From Chersky-840 sp963764205 (GTDB lineage: Bacteria; Actinomycetota; Acidimicrobiia; Acidimicrobiales; UBA8190), in the NCBI GenBank assembly GCA_963764205.1, contig CAVXRN010000002.1, positions 1,364,001 to 1,428,000 of the forward strand: a DNA stretch of 64,000 nt. The letters are read 5' to 3'. The notes below the pieces were generated by a model that did no database searches, was not told the origin of the DNA, and worked only from the letters and a program-made list of their open reading frames with translations. Positions 35,963-43,056 of this stretch are shown here, one piece after another; positions within the stretch are counted from its first letter, which is position 1, and every line of letters starts with the position of its first letter. Position numbers and translations under genes: made by a program.

Positions 35963-36689
35963 CGTCGACGAGCGGCGCCCCGGTCTCGAAGCTCGCCCCA
36001 CCCGGCGGTGCCCGCCACTGCCAACCCCCCGGCCCCCGGCGGAGCTCCCACTTCTCGTAACTGATCAGATCGTGGTGCCACCGGCACACCCGGGCCAGCC
36101 CCGCCAGTGACGTCGTCTTGCACTGCACGTAGTCCACGTCCCAGTGGTGGTTCTGCAGCCCCTGGGCGGTATCGCACCCCGGGACGACGCACACGGGGTC
36201 GCGCTCCTCGAGCGCGCTCTGCACCCGGGCGGTGACGGCCCGGCCCGGATGTGCCACCGTGGTCACGTCGGCCCCGTCGACCACGAGGATCTTCACGAAC
36301 GCGTCGCCGAGCTGACGCCGGACCGCGGCGACCGGGACCGGCCCCACCCCGGCGATGTGACACGTCTCGCCCGCCTCGGCATGGCCCCGCTTGAGCGCTG
36401 CTGCGTCGACCCGGATGCTCACCGTCGCCTTGGGGCCCGGCCGCGATCCACCACGCTCGATGCCGCCACGTTCGATGCCACCACGCTCGATGACCGACTC
36501 ACCCGTCACGAGCGCCACCAGCGCATCGGCGCGGTAGGCGCCGACGCTCTCGTGCTCGTTGCCGGTGCGAGCCGCCTCGAACCGGGCATCGGCTTCGACC
36601 TGGAGCGCCGAGATCAGCGTGGCCCCGGCGTCGGGCGTGAGCCGGGCGTCGAGACGGAAGGACCCGTCGGGGTCGGCCCAGTGCCGCAC
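35937..36689 (-). CDS. DUF222/HNH endonuclease-like protein, C-terminal part
   Basis: About 250 residues: the second half of a DUF222 protein with an HNH motif. It has CVVPGCDTAQGLQNHHWDVDYVQ followed by CRWHHDLISYEKW, the HNH and its zinc Cys. A Glu-Arg-Gly-Gly-Ile repeat appears three times near residue 70 (from a DNA repeat at 36455-36490). It is separated from the N-terminal half by a one-base frame change near 36717 (an extra T on the minus strand makes a TGA). Removing it joins NAR to DLAVKRGRYVRHW. These genes are common in multiple copies in actinobacteria; they are probably nucleases of mobile or unknown role. Confidence 0.85.
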   Translation of the reverse strand: MRHWADPDGSFRLDARLTPDAGATLISALQVEADARFEAARTGNEHESVGAYRADALVALVTGESVIERGGIERGGIERGGSRPGPKATVSIRVDAAALKRGHAEAGETCHIAGVGPVPVAAVRRQLGDAFVKILVVDGADVTTVAHPGRAVTARVQSALEERDPVCVVPGCDTAQGLQNHHWDVDYVQCKTTSLAGLARVCRWHHDLISYEKWELRRGPGGWQWRAPPGGASFETGAPLVDVSPMTRNE

Positions 36690-36714
36690 GTACCGACCCC
36701 GCTTGACGGCGAGG

Positions 36715-37203
36715 TCAGCGCGCGTTCTCGGCCTCCGCGGATGTGGCGGCGGCCCGAACCTGCGCGGCGCGTTCCTTGAGCCCCTTGAAGCTCTCGCTCG
36801 CTGCGCTCTCCAACAAGACCTTCTCGGTGTCGGGGTGGTCCACCGCCGCGCCGGCGATGACCTTCACCTGCGATGCCGACAGCTCCCCCCGACACAGCGC
36901 CTCGGTGGTCTCGGGCAGTCTCCGCAGGGCCTCGGCCGTCTCCAATGTGCCCAGCGCCTCGCCCAGCCCCGTCCCCGTCGTCCGGGCCATCCACGCCGCG
37001 GCGGACCGGTGTCCCTCGTCGCGCCACGTCGTGCCCTGCGCGGCCCGGGCACTGAAGACGACCTTGCCCGCCGCGCCCAGCCGTTCGATCTCGGCGAACA
37101 CCGCCATGACCTCGACGGCCTGGGTGGTGGTGACGCGGTCGGGATCGGCGTCGGCCAGCTGACGGGCGATGTCCCGGTGGGCTTTCCTCAGGTCGGCGAG
37201 CAC
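36715..37203 (-). CDS. DUF222 domain, N-terminal part of the split HNH gene
   Basis: About 163 residues of helical DUF222 sequence (VLADLRKAHRDIARQLADAD, AVEVMAVFAEIERLGAAGKV, LPETTEALCRGELSASQV). Start taken at GTG 37203; the frame stays open to ATG 37293 but those residues look like promoter-region sequence. Ends at the TGA 36715-36717 created by the extra base; the HNH half follows in another frame. One gene in two frames, either a pseudogene or a sequence error. Confidence 0.82.
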   Translation of the reverse strand: MLADLRKAHRDIARQLADADPDRVTTTQAVEVMAVFAEIERLGAAGKVVFSARAAQGTTWRDEGHRSAAAWMARTTGTGLGEALGTLETAEALRRLPETTEALCRGELSASQVKVIAGAAVDHPDTEKVLLESAASESFKGLKERAAQVRAAATSAEAENAR

Positions 37204-37364
37204 ACCCCGGAGTGTGACATGAGGGTGTATCAGTGCCGCTGGAAGGACATGGACCCAGGCACCCCCCTCGTCAGCCGACGTGGGCACCCACACCGACGTC
37301 TCGCCTGCCCCCCGAGGCCCCCCTCCGCCTCGGCAGTGTCGGCCTCTCGCGACAAGGCCGCCCG

Positions 37365-37370
37365 TAGCAT
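37365..37370 (+). promoter_or_regulatory. Leaderless -10 box of aceE
   Basis: TAGCAT, 6 bases before GTG 37377. Confidence 0.5.
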
Positions 37371-37376
37371 GGAGCC

Positions 37377-40103
37377 GTGCTCTTCGACGGAATGTCGCAT
37401 CAACTCCCCGACATCGACCCCGGGGAGACCGCGGAGTGGCTCGACTCCTTCGACGCCGTCGTCGACGCCGAGGGACGCACGCGCGCCCGCTTCCTGCTCA
37501 TGAAGCTCCTCGAGCGCGCCCGGACCAAGCAGGTCGAGTTCCCGGCCACGGTCTCCACCCCCTACGTGAACACCATCCCGCGCGACCAGGAGCCCTGGTT
37601 CCCCGGCGACGAGTACGTCGAGCGCCGCATCCGCGCCTACATCCGCTGGAACGCGGCCGCCATGGTCAGCCGCGCCAACCACCGCTCCGAGGGCATCGGC
37701 GGCCACCTCGCCACCTACGCCAGCTCGGCCTCGCTCTACGAGGTCGGCTTCAACCACTTCTTCCGCGGCAAGGCCGACGGCGGGTTCGGCGACCTCGTCT
37801 ACTTCCAGGGCCACGGATCGCCCGGCATCTACGCCCGCGCCTTCGTCGAGGGCCGGCTCACCGAGGACCAGCTCGACCACTACCGCCAGGAGGTCTCGGG
37901 CCGCGGGCTCCCGAGCTACCCCCACCCCCGCCTCCTCCCCGACTTCTGGGAGTACCCCACCGTCTCGATGGGCCTGGGCGCGATCTGCGCCATCTACCAG
38001 GCCCACGCGGCCCGCTACCTCCTCCAGCGCGAGATCGTCGACACCTCCGCCAGCCGCATCTGGGCCTTCCTCGGTGACGGCGAGCTCGACGAGGTCGAGT
38101 CGATCGGCGCCCTCGGCGTGGCGGGCCGCGAGCACCTCGACAACCTCATCTTCGTCGTCAACTGCAACCTCCAGCGCCTCGACGGCCCCGTCCGCGGCAA
38201 CGGCAAGATCATCCAGGAAGCCGAGGCGATGTTCCGCGGCGCGGGCTGGAACGTCATCAAGGTCATCTGGGGATCGAAGTGGGACGACCTCCTCGCCGCG
38301 GACGTCGACGGCGTCCTCCTCGACAAGATGAACACCACGCCCGACGGCGAGTTCCAGAAGTACGCCACCGAGACCGGCGCCTACATCCGCGAGCACTTCT
38401 TCGGCCCCGACCCCCGCCTGCGCCGCCTCGTCGAGCACCTCTCCGACGCCGAGCTCCAGGCGCTGCCGCGCGGCGGCCACGACTACCGCAAGCTCTACGC
38501 CGCCTACAAGCTCGCCACCGAGCAGGTCGGCCAGCCCACCGTCATCCTGGCCAAGACGGTCAAGGGCTGGACGCTCGGACCCGAGATCGAGGCGCGCAAC
38601 GCCACGCACCAGATCAAGAAGATGACCAAGCCGCAACTCCTCGCGCTGCGCGACCGCCTCTATCTCGAAGAGGAGATCCCCGACCACGCCCTCGACGCCG
38701 AGCAACCCCCCTACTACCGCCCCCCCGAGGGCTCGGCCGCCCACGACTACCTCTCGGGCCGCCGCAAGGTCCTCGCCGGCCCGCTCCCCACGCGCATCGT
38801 GCGGCCCGTCACCCCCTACGCCGTGCCCGACGCAGCCGCCTTCGCCGACATGTTCGCCGGCTCCGGCACCCAGGCCGCCTCGACCACCATGGCCTTCGCC
38901 CGCCTGCTCCGCAACCTCGTCCGCGACCCCGCGCTGGGCCGCTACGTCGCCCCCATCGTCCCCGACGAGGCCCGCACCTTCGGCCTCGAGTCGCTCATCG
39001 CCGAGTCCAAGATCTACGCCCCCGAGGGCCAGCGCTACACCCCCGTCGACTCCGACCTCATCCTCCGCTACGCCGAGGACCGCAAGGGCCAGGTCCTCCA
39101 GGAGGGCATCACCGAGGCCGGCGCCATGGCCTCGTTCATCGCCTTCGCCACGGCCTACGCCACGTGGGGCCGGCCCATGCTCCCGATCTACCTCTTCTAC
39201 TCCATGTTCGGCTTCCAACGCATCGGCGACCTCGCCTGGCTCCTCGGCGACATCCGCGGCCGCGGCATCCTGGCGGGCTGCACCGCGGGCCGCACCACGC
39301 TCCAGGGCGAGGGCCTCCAGCACGACGACGGCCACTCCCCCCTCCTCGCGTCGGTCAACCCCGCCGCCCACATCTACGACCCGGCCTTCGCCTACGAGAT
39401 CGGCGTGATCATGGAGGACGCCGTCACCAAGATCATGGGCCCCGAGCCCGAGGACCGCTTCTGGTACCTCACCCTCTACAACGAGAACTACGTCATGCCC
39501 CCGCTCCCCGCGGGCGAGGCGGGCGACGCCGTCCGCGCGGGGGTCCTGCGCGGCATGTACCGCTTCGCCGAGCCGGCCGAGCTCACCGGCACGTCCAACG
39601 GCGCACCCCGGCACGCCACGCTCCTCTTCTCGGGCCCGATGTGGCAGGCGGCCATGGAGGCCCGCGCCATGCTCGCGGCGGACTGGGCCGTCTCGGCCGA
39701 CGCGTGGTCGGTCACCTCCTACACCGAGCTGCGCGAGGACGCCCTGTCGGTCGAGCGCGCCAACCGCCTCCACCCCCACGCCGACCGCGACGTCCCCTAC
39801 GTCGCCCGCGCCCTCGACGACGGCGCCGGCCCGGTCGTGGCCGTCACGGACTACATCCGCGCCGTCCCGGACCAGGTGGCGCGCTGGGTACACCGCCCCT
39901 TCGTCTCACTCGGCACCGACGGCTTCGGTCGCTCCGACACCCGCGCCGCGCTGCGCCGCTTCTTCGAGGTCGACGCGGCGCACCTCGTCGTCGCCGTCCT
40001 CAGCGCGCTGGCCGAGACCGGCGACGCCAAGACCGACGAGGTAGCCGACGCCATCGCCCGCTACGGCATCGACGCCGACACCGCCGACCCCTGGTCCGAC
40101 TGA
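37377..40103 (+). CDS. aceE: Pyruvate dehydrogenase E1, homodimeric
   Basis: 908 residues, the full length of the AceE family. It decarboxylates pyruvate with thiamine diphosphate and passes hydroxyethyl to the E2 lipoyl group. The ThDP/Mg motif is GDGELDE...NCNLQRLDG (about residues 230-265). QGHGSPGIYARAF and the mid-part PDEARTFGLESLI follow, with the regulatory loop and YTELREDALSVERANRLHP at the end. It is intact and has a leaderless-looking start at GTG 37377. E2 and lpd lie 5-8 kb away on the other strand, so the complex is not one operon. Confidence 0.96.
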   Translation: MLFDGMSHQLPDIDPGETAEWLDSFDAVVDAEGRTRARFLLMKLLERARTKQVEFPATVSTPYVNTIPRDQEPWFPGDEYVERRIRAYIRWNAAAMVSRANHRSEGIGGHLATYASSASLYEVGFNHFFRGKADGGFGDLVYFQGHGSPGIYARAFVEGRLTEDQLDHYRQEVSGRGLPSYPHPRLLPDFWEYPTVSMGLGAICAIYQAHAARYLLQREIVDTSASRIWAFLGDGELDEVESIGALGVAGREHLDNLIFVVNCNLQRLDGPVRGNGKIIQEAEAMFRGAGWNVIKVIWGSKWDDLLAADVDGVLLDKMNTTPDGEFQKYATETGAYIREHFFGPDPRLRRLVEHLSDAELQALPRGGHDYRKLYAAYKLATEQVGQPTVILAKTVKGWTLGPEIEARNATHQIKKMTKPQLLALRDRLYLEEEIPDHALDAEQPPYYRPPEGSAAHDYLSGRRKVLAGPLPTRIVRPVTPYAVPDAAAFADMFAGSGTQAASTTMAFARLLRNLVRDPALGRYVAPIVPDEARTFGLESLIAESKIYAPEGQRYTPVDSDLILRYAEDRKGQVLQEGITEAGAMASFIAFATAYATWGRPMLPIYLFYSMFGFQRIGDLAWLLGDIRGRGILAGCTAGRTTLQGEGLQHDDGHSPLLASVNPAAHIYDPAFAYEIGVIMEDAVTKIMGPEPEDRFWYLTLYNENYVMPPLPAGEAGDAVRAGVLRGMYRFAEPAELTGTSNGAPRHATLLFSGPMWQAAMEARAMLAADWAVSADAWSVTSYTELREDALSVERANRLHPHADRDVPYVARALDDGAGPVVAVTDYIRAVPDQVARWVHRPFVSLGTDGFGRSDTRAALRRFFEVDAAHLVVAVLSALAETGDAKTDEVADAIARYGIDADTADPWSD

Positions 40104-40123
40104 CCGACCCGGAGCCCGGCACC

Positions 40124-40776
40124 GTGGCGGTCTGGGACACACTCAAAGTCGAGATCCAGCGGGCCCTCGACGAGCACCCCCACTCGCTCGTCGGATACCC
40201 CGACCCCAGATCCGACCGTGGCCGGGAGCCTCCCCGAGCATCGCGCTGGCGCCCTGGGCGACCGAGGTGGCCCGGTCCTTCCACGACCGCTTCGGCGCCG
40301 ATGTGCGCCTCCAGGTCGGCGCGCTGTTTTATCCGGAGGCGACACCGGTGCACGTGCTCGTGCCCGACCTCGGGCCCGAGCTGGACCCGGGCGAAGTGGG
40401 GGTGGCCTTGGACGAGCCGTTGGAGGTGCAGTCCGGCTTCACGGCGCGCACCGGGCTGCGGGTGTGGAACCGGACCGACTCCGACGACTCGGTGCTTCAG
40501 GTCATCACCAACGGAGCGGTCACCGCCTATGTCGTCGAGCCGGGGACCGCCGCCATCGTGGGCGGGTTCTCGGGGGCCCAGACACTCCCTCGGGTGGCGT
40601 TCCGGATCATGCCACTGGCATCGGAGGTCATCCCTCTACTCGTGGGCACGGCCAGCTTCGTCCCCGACCTGGGCTACGCCGTTCCTCCGGGCTCCTGGGA
40701 GATCCTCGTGCCGATCAAGCTCGGCGATGGTCGGCACATGACGACGCCCGGTCTTGGGATCACCGTGACGGCGTGA
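40124..40776 (+). CDS. Hypothetical protein, frameshifted
   Basis: Two frames seem to form one protein. Frame 1 starts at GTG 40124 with VWDTLKVEIQRALDEHPHSL. Frame 2 (from about 40235) reads PSIALAPWATEVARSFHDRF and continues to ITVTA at 40776. The join is somewhere in 40200-40240. The product (about 215 residues) is rich in short beta stretches in its second half; I do not recognise it. It begins 20 bases after aceE and may be co-transcribed. The 3' end overlaps an opposing Ser-repeat gene by about 100 bases. Confidence 0.55.
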
Positions 40777-41060
40777 CGCAAAGCCGCTCTCAGCGGGACG
40801 AGCTCGGCCATCACCCCCCTGTCACCCTTGTGGGACATGGCGGAGAACCGGGACAGGGCCGACAGCACAGATCCCAGTGAAAGAGCCGACCCGATCGAGA
40901 ACGCCGAGAGGAACGAGCCGATCGAACCGATCGAACAGGCGGAGCCGACCGAGCCGATCGACAGGATCGAGCCCTTGCATCCGATCGACAGGAACGAGTC
41001 TTCGGACCACAACGACCACCGGAGTCGTGGTCGATTTCGCTGCATCCATGGGGCCATCAT
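40674..41060 (-). CDS. Serine-every-third-residue repeat protein
   Basis: 129 residues. From residue 16 to 76 a Ser (once Cys) sits at every third position, with hydrophobic residues second and Gly or Leu third, giving a nonapeptide theme Ser-Ile-Leu-Ser-Ile-Gly-Ser-Val-Gly. This strict period suggests a beta-solenoid or an extended helix; I recall similar hypothetical proteins in actinobacteria but know no function. The N-terminus (MQRNRPRLRWSLWSEDS) is basic and Trp-rich. After residue 80 the sequence runs antisense to the 3' end of the opposing gene and looks less natural; a G6 tract near 40815 could hide an earlier stop. Start ATG 41060 or 41057. Confidence 0.6.
   Translation of the reverse strand: MMAPWMQRNRPRLRWSLWSEDSFLSIGCKGSILSIGSVGSACSIGSIGSFLSAFSIGSALSLGSVLSALSRFSAMSHKGDRGVMAELVPLRAALRHAVTVIPRPGVVMCRPSPSLIGTRISQEPGGTA
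40833..41015. repeat. 9/27-bp coding repeat behind the Ser-x-x array
   Basis: Degenerate tandem repeat of 9-base units (tcgatcggc-like on the minus strand) encoding 20 consecutive Ser/Cys-x-x triplets. Confidence 0.75.
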
Positions 41061-41107
41061 CTCGCACTCGAGGGCGCGCGGGACGGGCTCGAGCCGTGGA
41101 GCCCGCC

Positions 41108-41742
41108 GTGGCTGACCGCCTCGTCCAAGCCATCGTCCTCGTCACCGACCTCGAGTCGGCGCGTCGCCGGACCGAGGCACTCGGCCTCACCGTGCTCGAG
41201 GGAGGCAGGCATCCGGGACGGGGCACGGCGAATCTCATCGTCCCCTTCGGGACGCAGTACCTCGAGCTCCTCGCCGTCGTCGACGAGCCCGAGGCTCGCA
41301 CTCACCCCAGGGGCGCCCCGTGGTCGATGCGCTGTCGATGCGAGGGGCCGGTCTGGCCCGCTGGTCGGTGGAGACCGACGACATCGAGGCGACAGCGCGA
41401 CGGGTCGGCTACCCGGTCGAGCAACGCCGGCGTCTCCTCGTCGACGGGACACAGGTCCGCTGGCGCAGCGTCGGCGTGGACGAGGCGTGGGACGAGCCCT
41501 GGCGGTGTGCCTTCATGGCGTGGGACGATCCCGACCTGCACCCGGCGCGCGCCGACGGCGTCGTCCACGCCAACGGTGCCACCGGGTTCGCCCGACTCGA
41601 CCTGGACGTGCCTGACGTGGCGTCACTGTCGACGTGGCTGGGTGGCGACGTGCCCGACGGCGTCAACGTCCGCGGCGGTGGTGACACCGGGCCCGTCGCC
41701 CTCTTCCTGGCCTCACCGTCGGGCGAGATCCTCGTCGCCTGA
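41108..41742 (+). CDS. Glyoxalase-like (VOC) protein, frameshifted
   Basis: About 212 residues if joined. First frame: RLVQAIVLVTDLESARRRTEALG and NLIVPFGTQYLELLAVVDE. Second frame from about 41320: VVDALSMRGAGLARWSVETDD and GLARWS, DLDVPDVASLSTWL, ending at 41742. The frames join if the C4 tract at 41316-41319 had five bases. The pattern (N-terminal His replaced, Leu-Glu-Leu-Leu strand, second half a repeat) fits glyoxalase-like VOC proteins. Substrate and metal use are unclear. Start GTG 41108. Confidence 0.75.
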
Positions 41743-41848
41743 CGCGTCATGTACCGGTGGCTCGGCAATGTGCTTGTCCTGACCTTGTCCCTACCCTGCC
41801 CTCGCCCCGGCGCGTGACTGGCTCCGAGATGGGTTGACCCGGCAGTTG

Positions 41849-42922
41849 TCAGACCTCGGGATCCAATCCGTCCAACTGCCCGTCCAACTTCCCGTATGGG
41901 AGTGCATTCTGCGCGCTAGCAAGGGCGATCATGGCTACGACCGCTGGATTGGCATTGACCGGAATCAACAGTGTTTTGGGGTGGGCGTTGGCCCAGACCC
42001 GAAAGAGTTCATCAACAAACCCTTGGCCCACCTGGTCGATTTCAGAAAAATCAACTTCGACAACCTCAAATTCCTCAAGTCGAGATGCGACCCGCTTTGC
42101 TTCGGACCGCGAGACAAACGTCCCACCTTCCCTGAACAACGAAATTCGTACAGTGGATTTGGAAAACTCAAAGGTCTCGGGGTCCGAGAAACGATCAAAA
42201 ACCTCTTTGGTAGTCAAGGTGGTTTCAAGATCAATCTCGCACCGAACAAGAGTCCCAGAGCGTTCTGTCTTTAACCATCCCACCGCTTCGTCTTGAATGC
42301 TTGTATCGACCGTCCATGTCAACTGTCCACTTGAGAGGGTGAACTTGTTGACAAGTCGCGAAGTAAAGAAGATGCCCATCCCGCTGTGAGCTTCGGGGGC
42401 AGTTGTCTGCTTGCCCTTAGAGATTTCACCTATCGCCTCAAACTCATTCTTCAGATGACGCGATTCACGAACCTTGCGGAACGCTCCGACACCGTCGTCC
42501 TCGATTTCAAAGGCGACAATCCCCGGTCCCTCAAACCAGCGAACAGTAGCCGTCTCTCCCTGTGAGTGATCGATCGCATTATTGAGCATCTCTGTGAATG
42601 CGTAATTCAGAATCGGCTGTAGGTTTGGGTTAGCGCCAAGCAGGCCCGGGCGCATTTTTTGGATCATTTCAAGATCCGAATTCCAAACAAGGTCCTCTTC
42701 GAGGTCTTGAAGTTGGTGACGCTCCGTCGTTAGGGCGACCCTCCTATATCGCGCGCTTCTTCCGGCACCCTCACGAGCGAGGATCCCAAGTCGCACCAAC
42801 GCCGCAAGGTGATAATGAGCGGCCTGACGAGACACCCCAGCCGCGCCAGCAACCCCTCCCGAGCTGACGGTCTCTTGGGAGGCCAGCAAGCGGTCAATCG
42901 TCTCCTGAACCCTTTCGGCCAT
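41849..42922 (-). CDS. HTH - GHKL ATPase - STAS-like (DUF4325) regulator
   Basis: 357 residues in three modules. Residues 1-62 form a winged helix (SGGVAGAAGVSRQAAHYHLAALVRLGILAREG). Residues about 98-235 form a GHKL ATPase: N box FTEMLNNAIDHS (Glu111, Asn115), G1 EDDGVGAF (141-148), G2 HSGMGIFFTSRL (179-190). Residues about 255-315 are a STAS-like DUF4325 (VEVDFSEIDQVGQGFVDEL). Anti-sigma kinases of partner-switching systems are GHKL; their antagonists are STAS. Here both are fused to a DNA-binding domain. The STAS phosphoserine is replaced by VGQG. Codon and base use are far more AT-rich than all neighbours: acquired DNA. Start ATG 42922, preceded by AAAGGTAAAG. Confidence 0.9.
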   Translation of the reverse strand: MAERVQETIDRLLASQETVSSGGVAGAAGVSRQAAHYHLAALVRLGILAREGAGRSARYRRVALTTERHQLQDLEEDLVWNSDLEMIQKMRPGLLGANPNLQPILNYAFTEMLNNAIDHSQGETATVRWFEGPGIVAFEIEDDGVGAFRKVRESRHLKNEFEAIGEISKGKQTTAPEAHSGMGIFFTSRLVNKFTLSSGQLTWTVDTSIQDEAVGWLKTERSGTLVRCEIDLETTLTTKEVFDRFSDPETFEFSKSTVRISLFREGGTFVSRSEAKRVASRLEEFEVVEVDFSEIDQVGQGFVDELFRVWANAHPKTLLIPVNANPAVVAMIALASAQNALPYGKLDGQLDGLDPEV

Positions 42923-42981
42923 CTTTACCTTTTCACCCCCAGCGTGAATGAAAATACACTCAACACACTCAATCGGCCATT

Positions 42982-43028
42982 ACGTTTTTACCTTACGAAC
43001 CACATTGTACCGGAAAAGGTAAAAACGT
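42982..43028. promoter_or_regulatory. Perfect 13-bp palindrome centred on the -10 box
   Basis: acgtttttacctt (42982-42994) and aaggtaaaaacgt (43016-43028) are exact inverted copies with 21 bases between. The centre, 43005, falls on the -10 hexamer. A third AAGGTAAA lies just before the ATG of the downstream regulator. Expected layout of an autorepressor operator. Confidence 0.75.
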
Positions 43029-43031
43029 CAA
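43004..43031 (-). promoter_or_regulatory. Sigma-70-like promoter of the HTH-GHKL-STAS gene
   Basis: On the minus strand: -35 TTGACG (43031-43026), 16-base spacer, -10 TACAAT (43009-43004). This is by far the best -35/-10 pair in the window. The leader would be about 75 bases. Confidence 0.7.
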
Positions 43032-43056
43032 CCTCCGAAAGTAACCCGGGGTGCCG

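Noticed and set aside
35937..37203. Restriction or defence island around the HNH gene
   Set aside because: DUF222/HNH genes are common housekeeping-like repeats in actinobacteria and no methylase, helicase or toxin lies nearby.
37230..39893. Open frame of 887 codons on the minus strand opposite aceE
   Set aside because: Same shadow effect; AceE motifs are intact on the plus strand.
40828..41115. Acidic Glu-Pro-Ile repeat frame on the plus strand opposite the Ser-repeat gene
   Set aside because: It is the complement of the Ser-x-x array; the Ser frame keeps a stricter pattern and recalls known hypothetical proteins.
41743..41848. Attachment site or tRNA at the edge of the AT-rich island
   Set aside because: No tRNA-like fold and no direct repeat matching the other edge near 43030.
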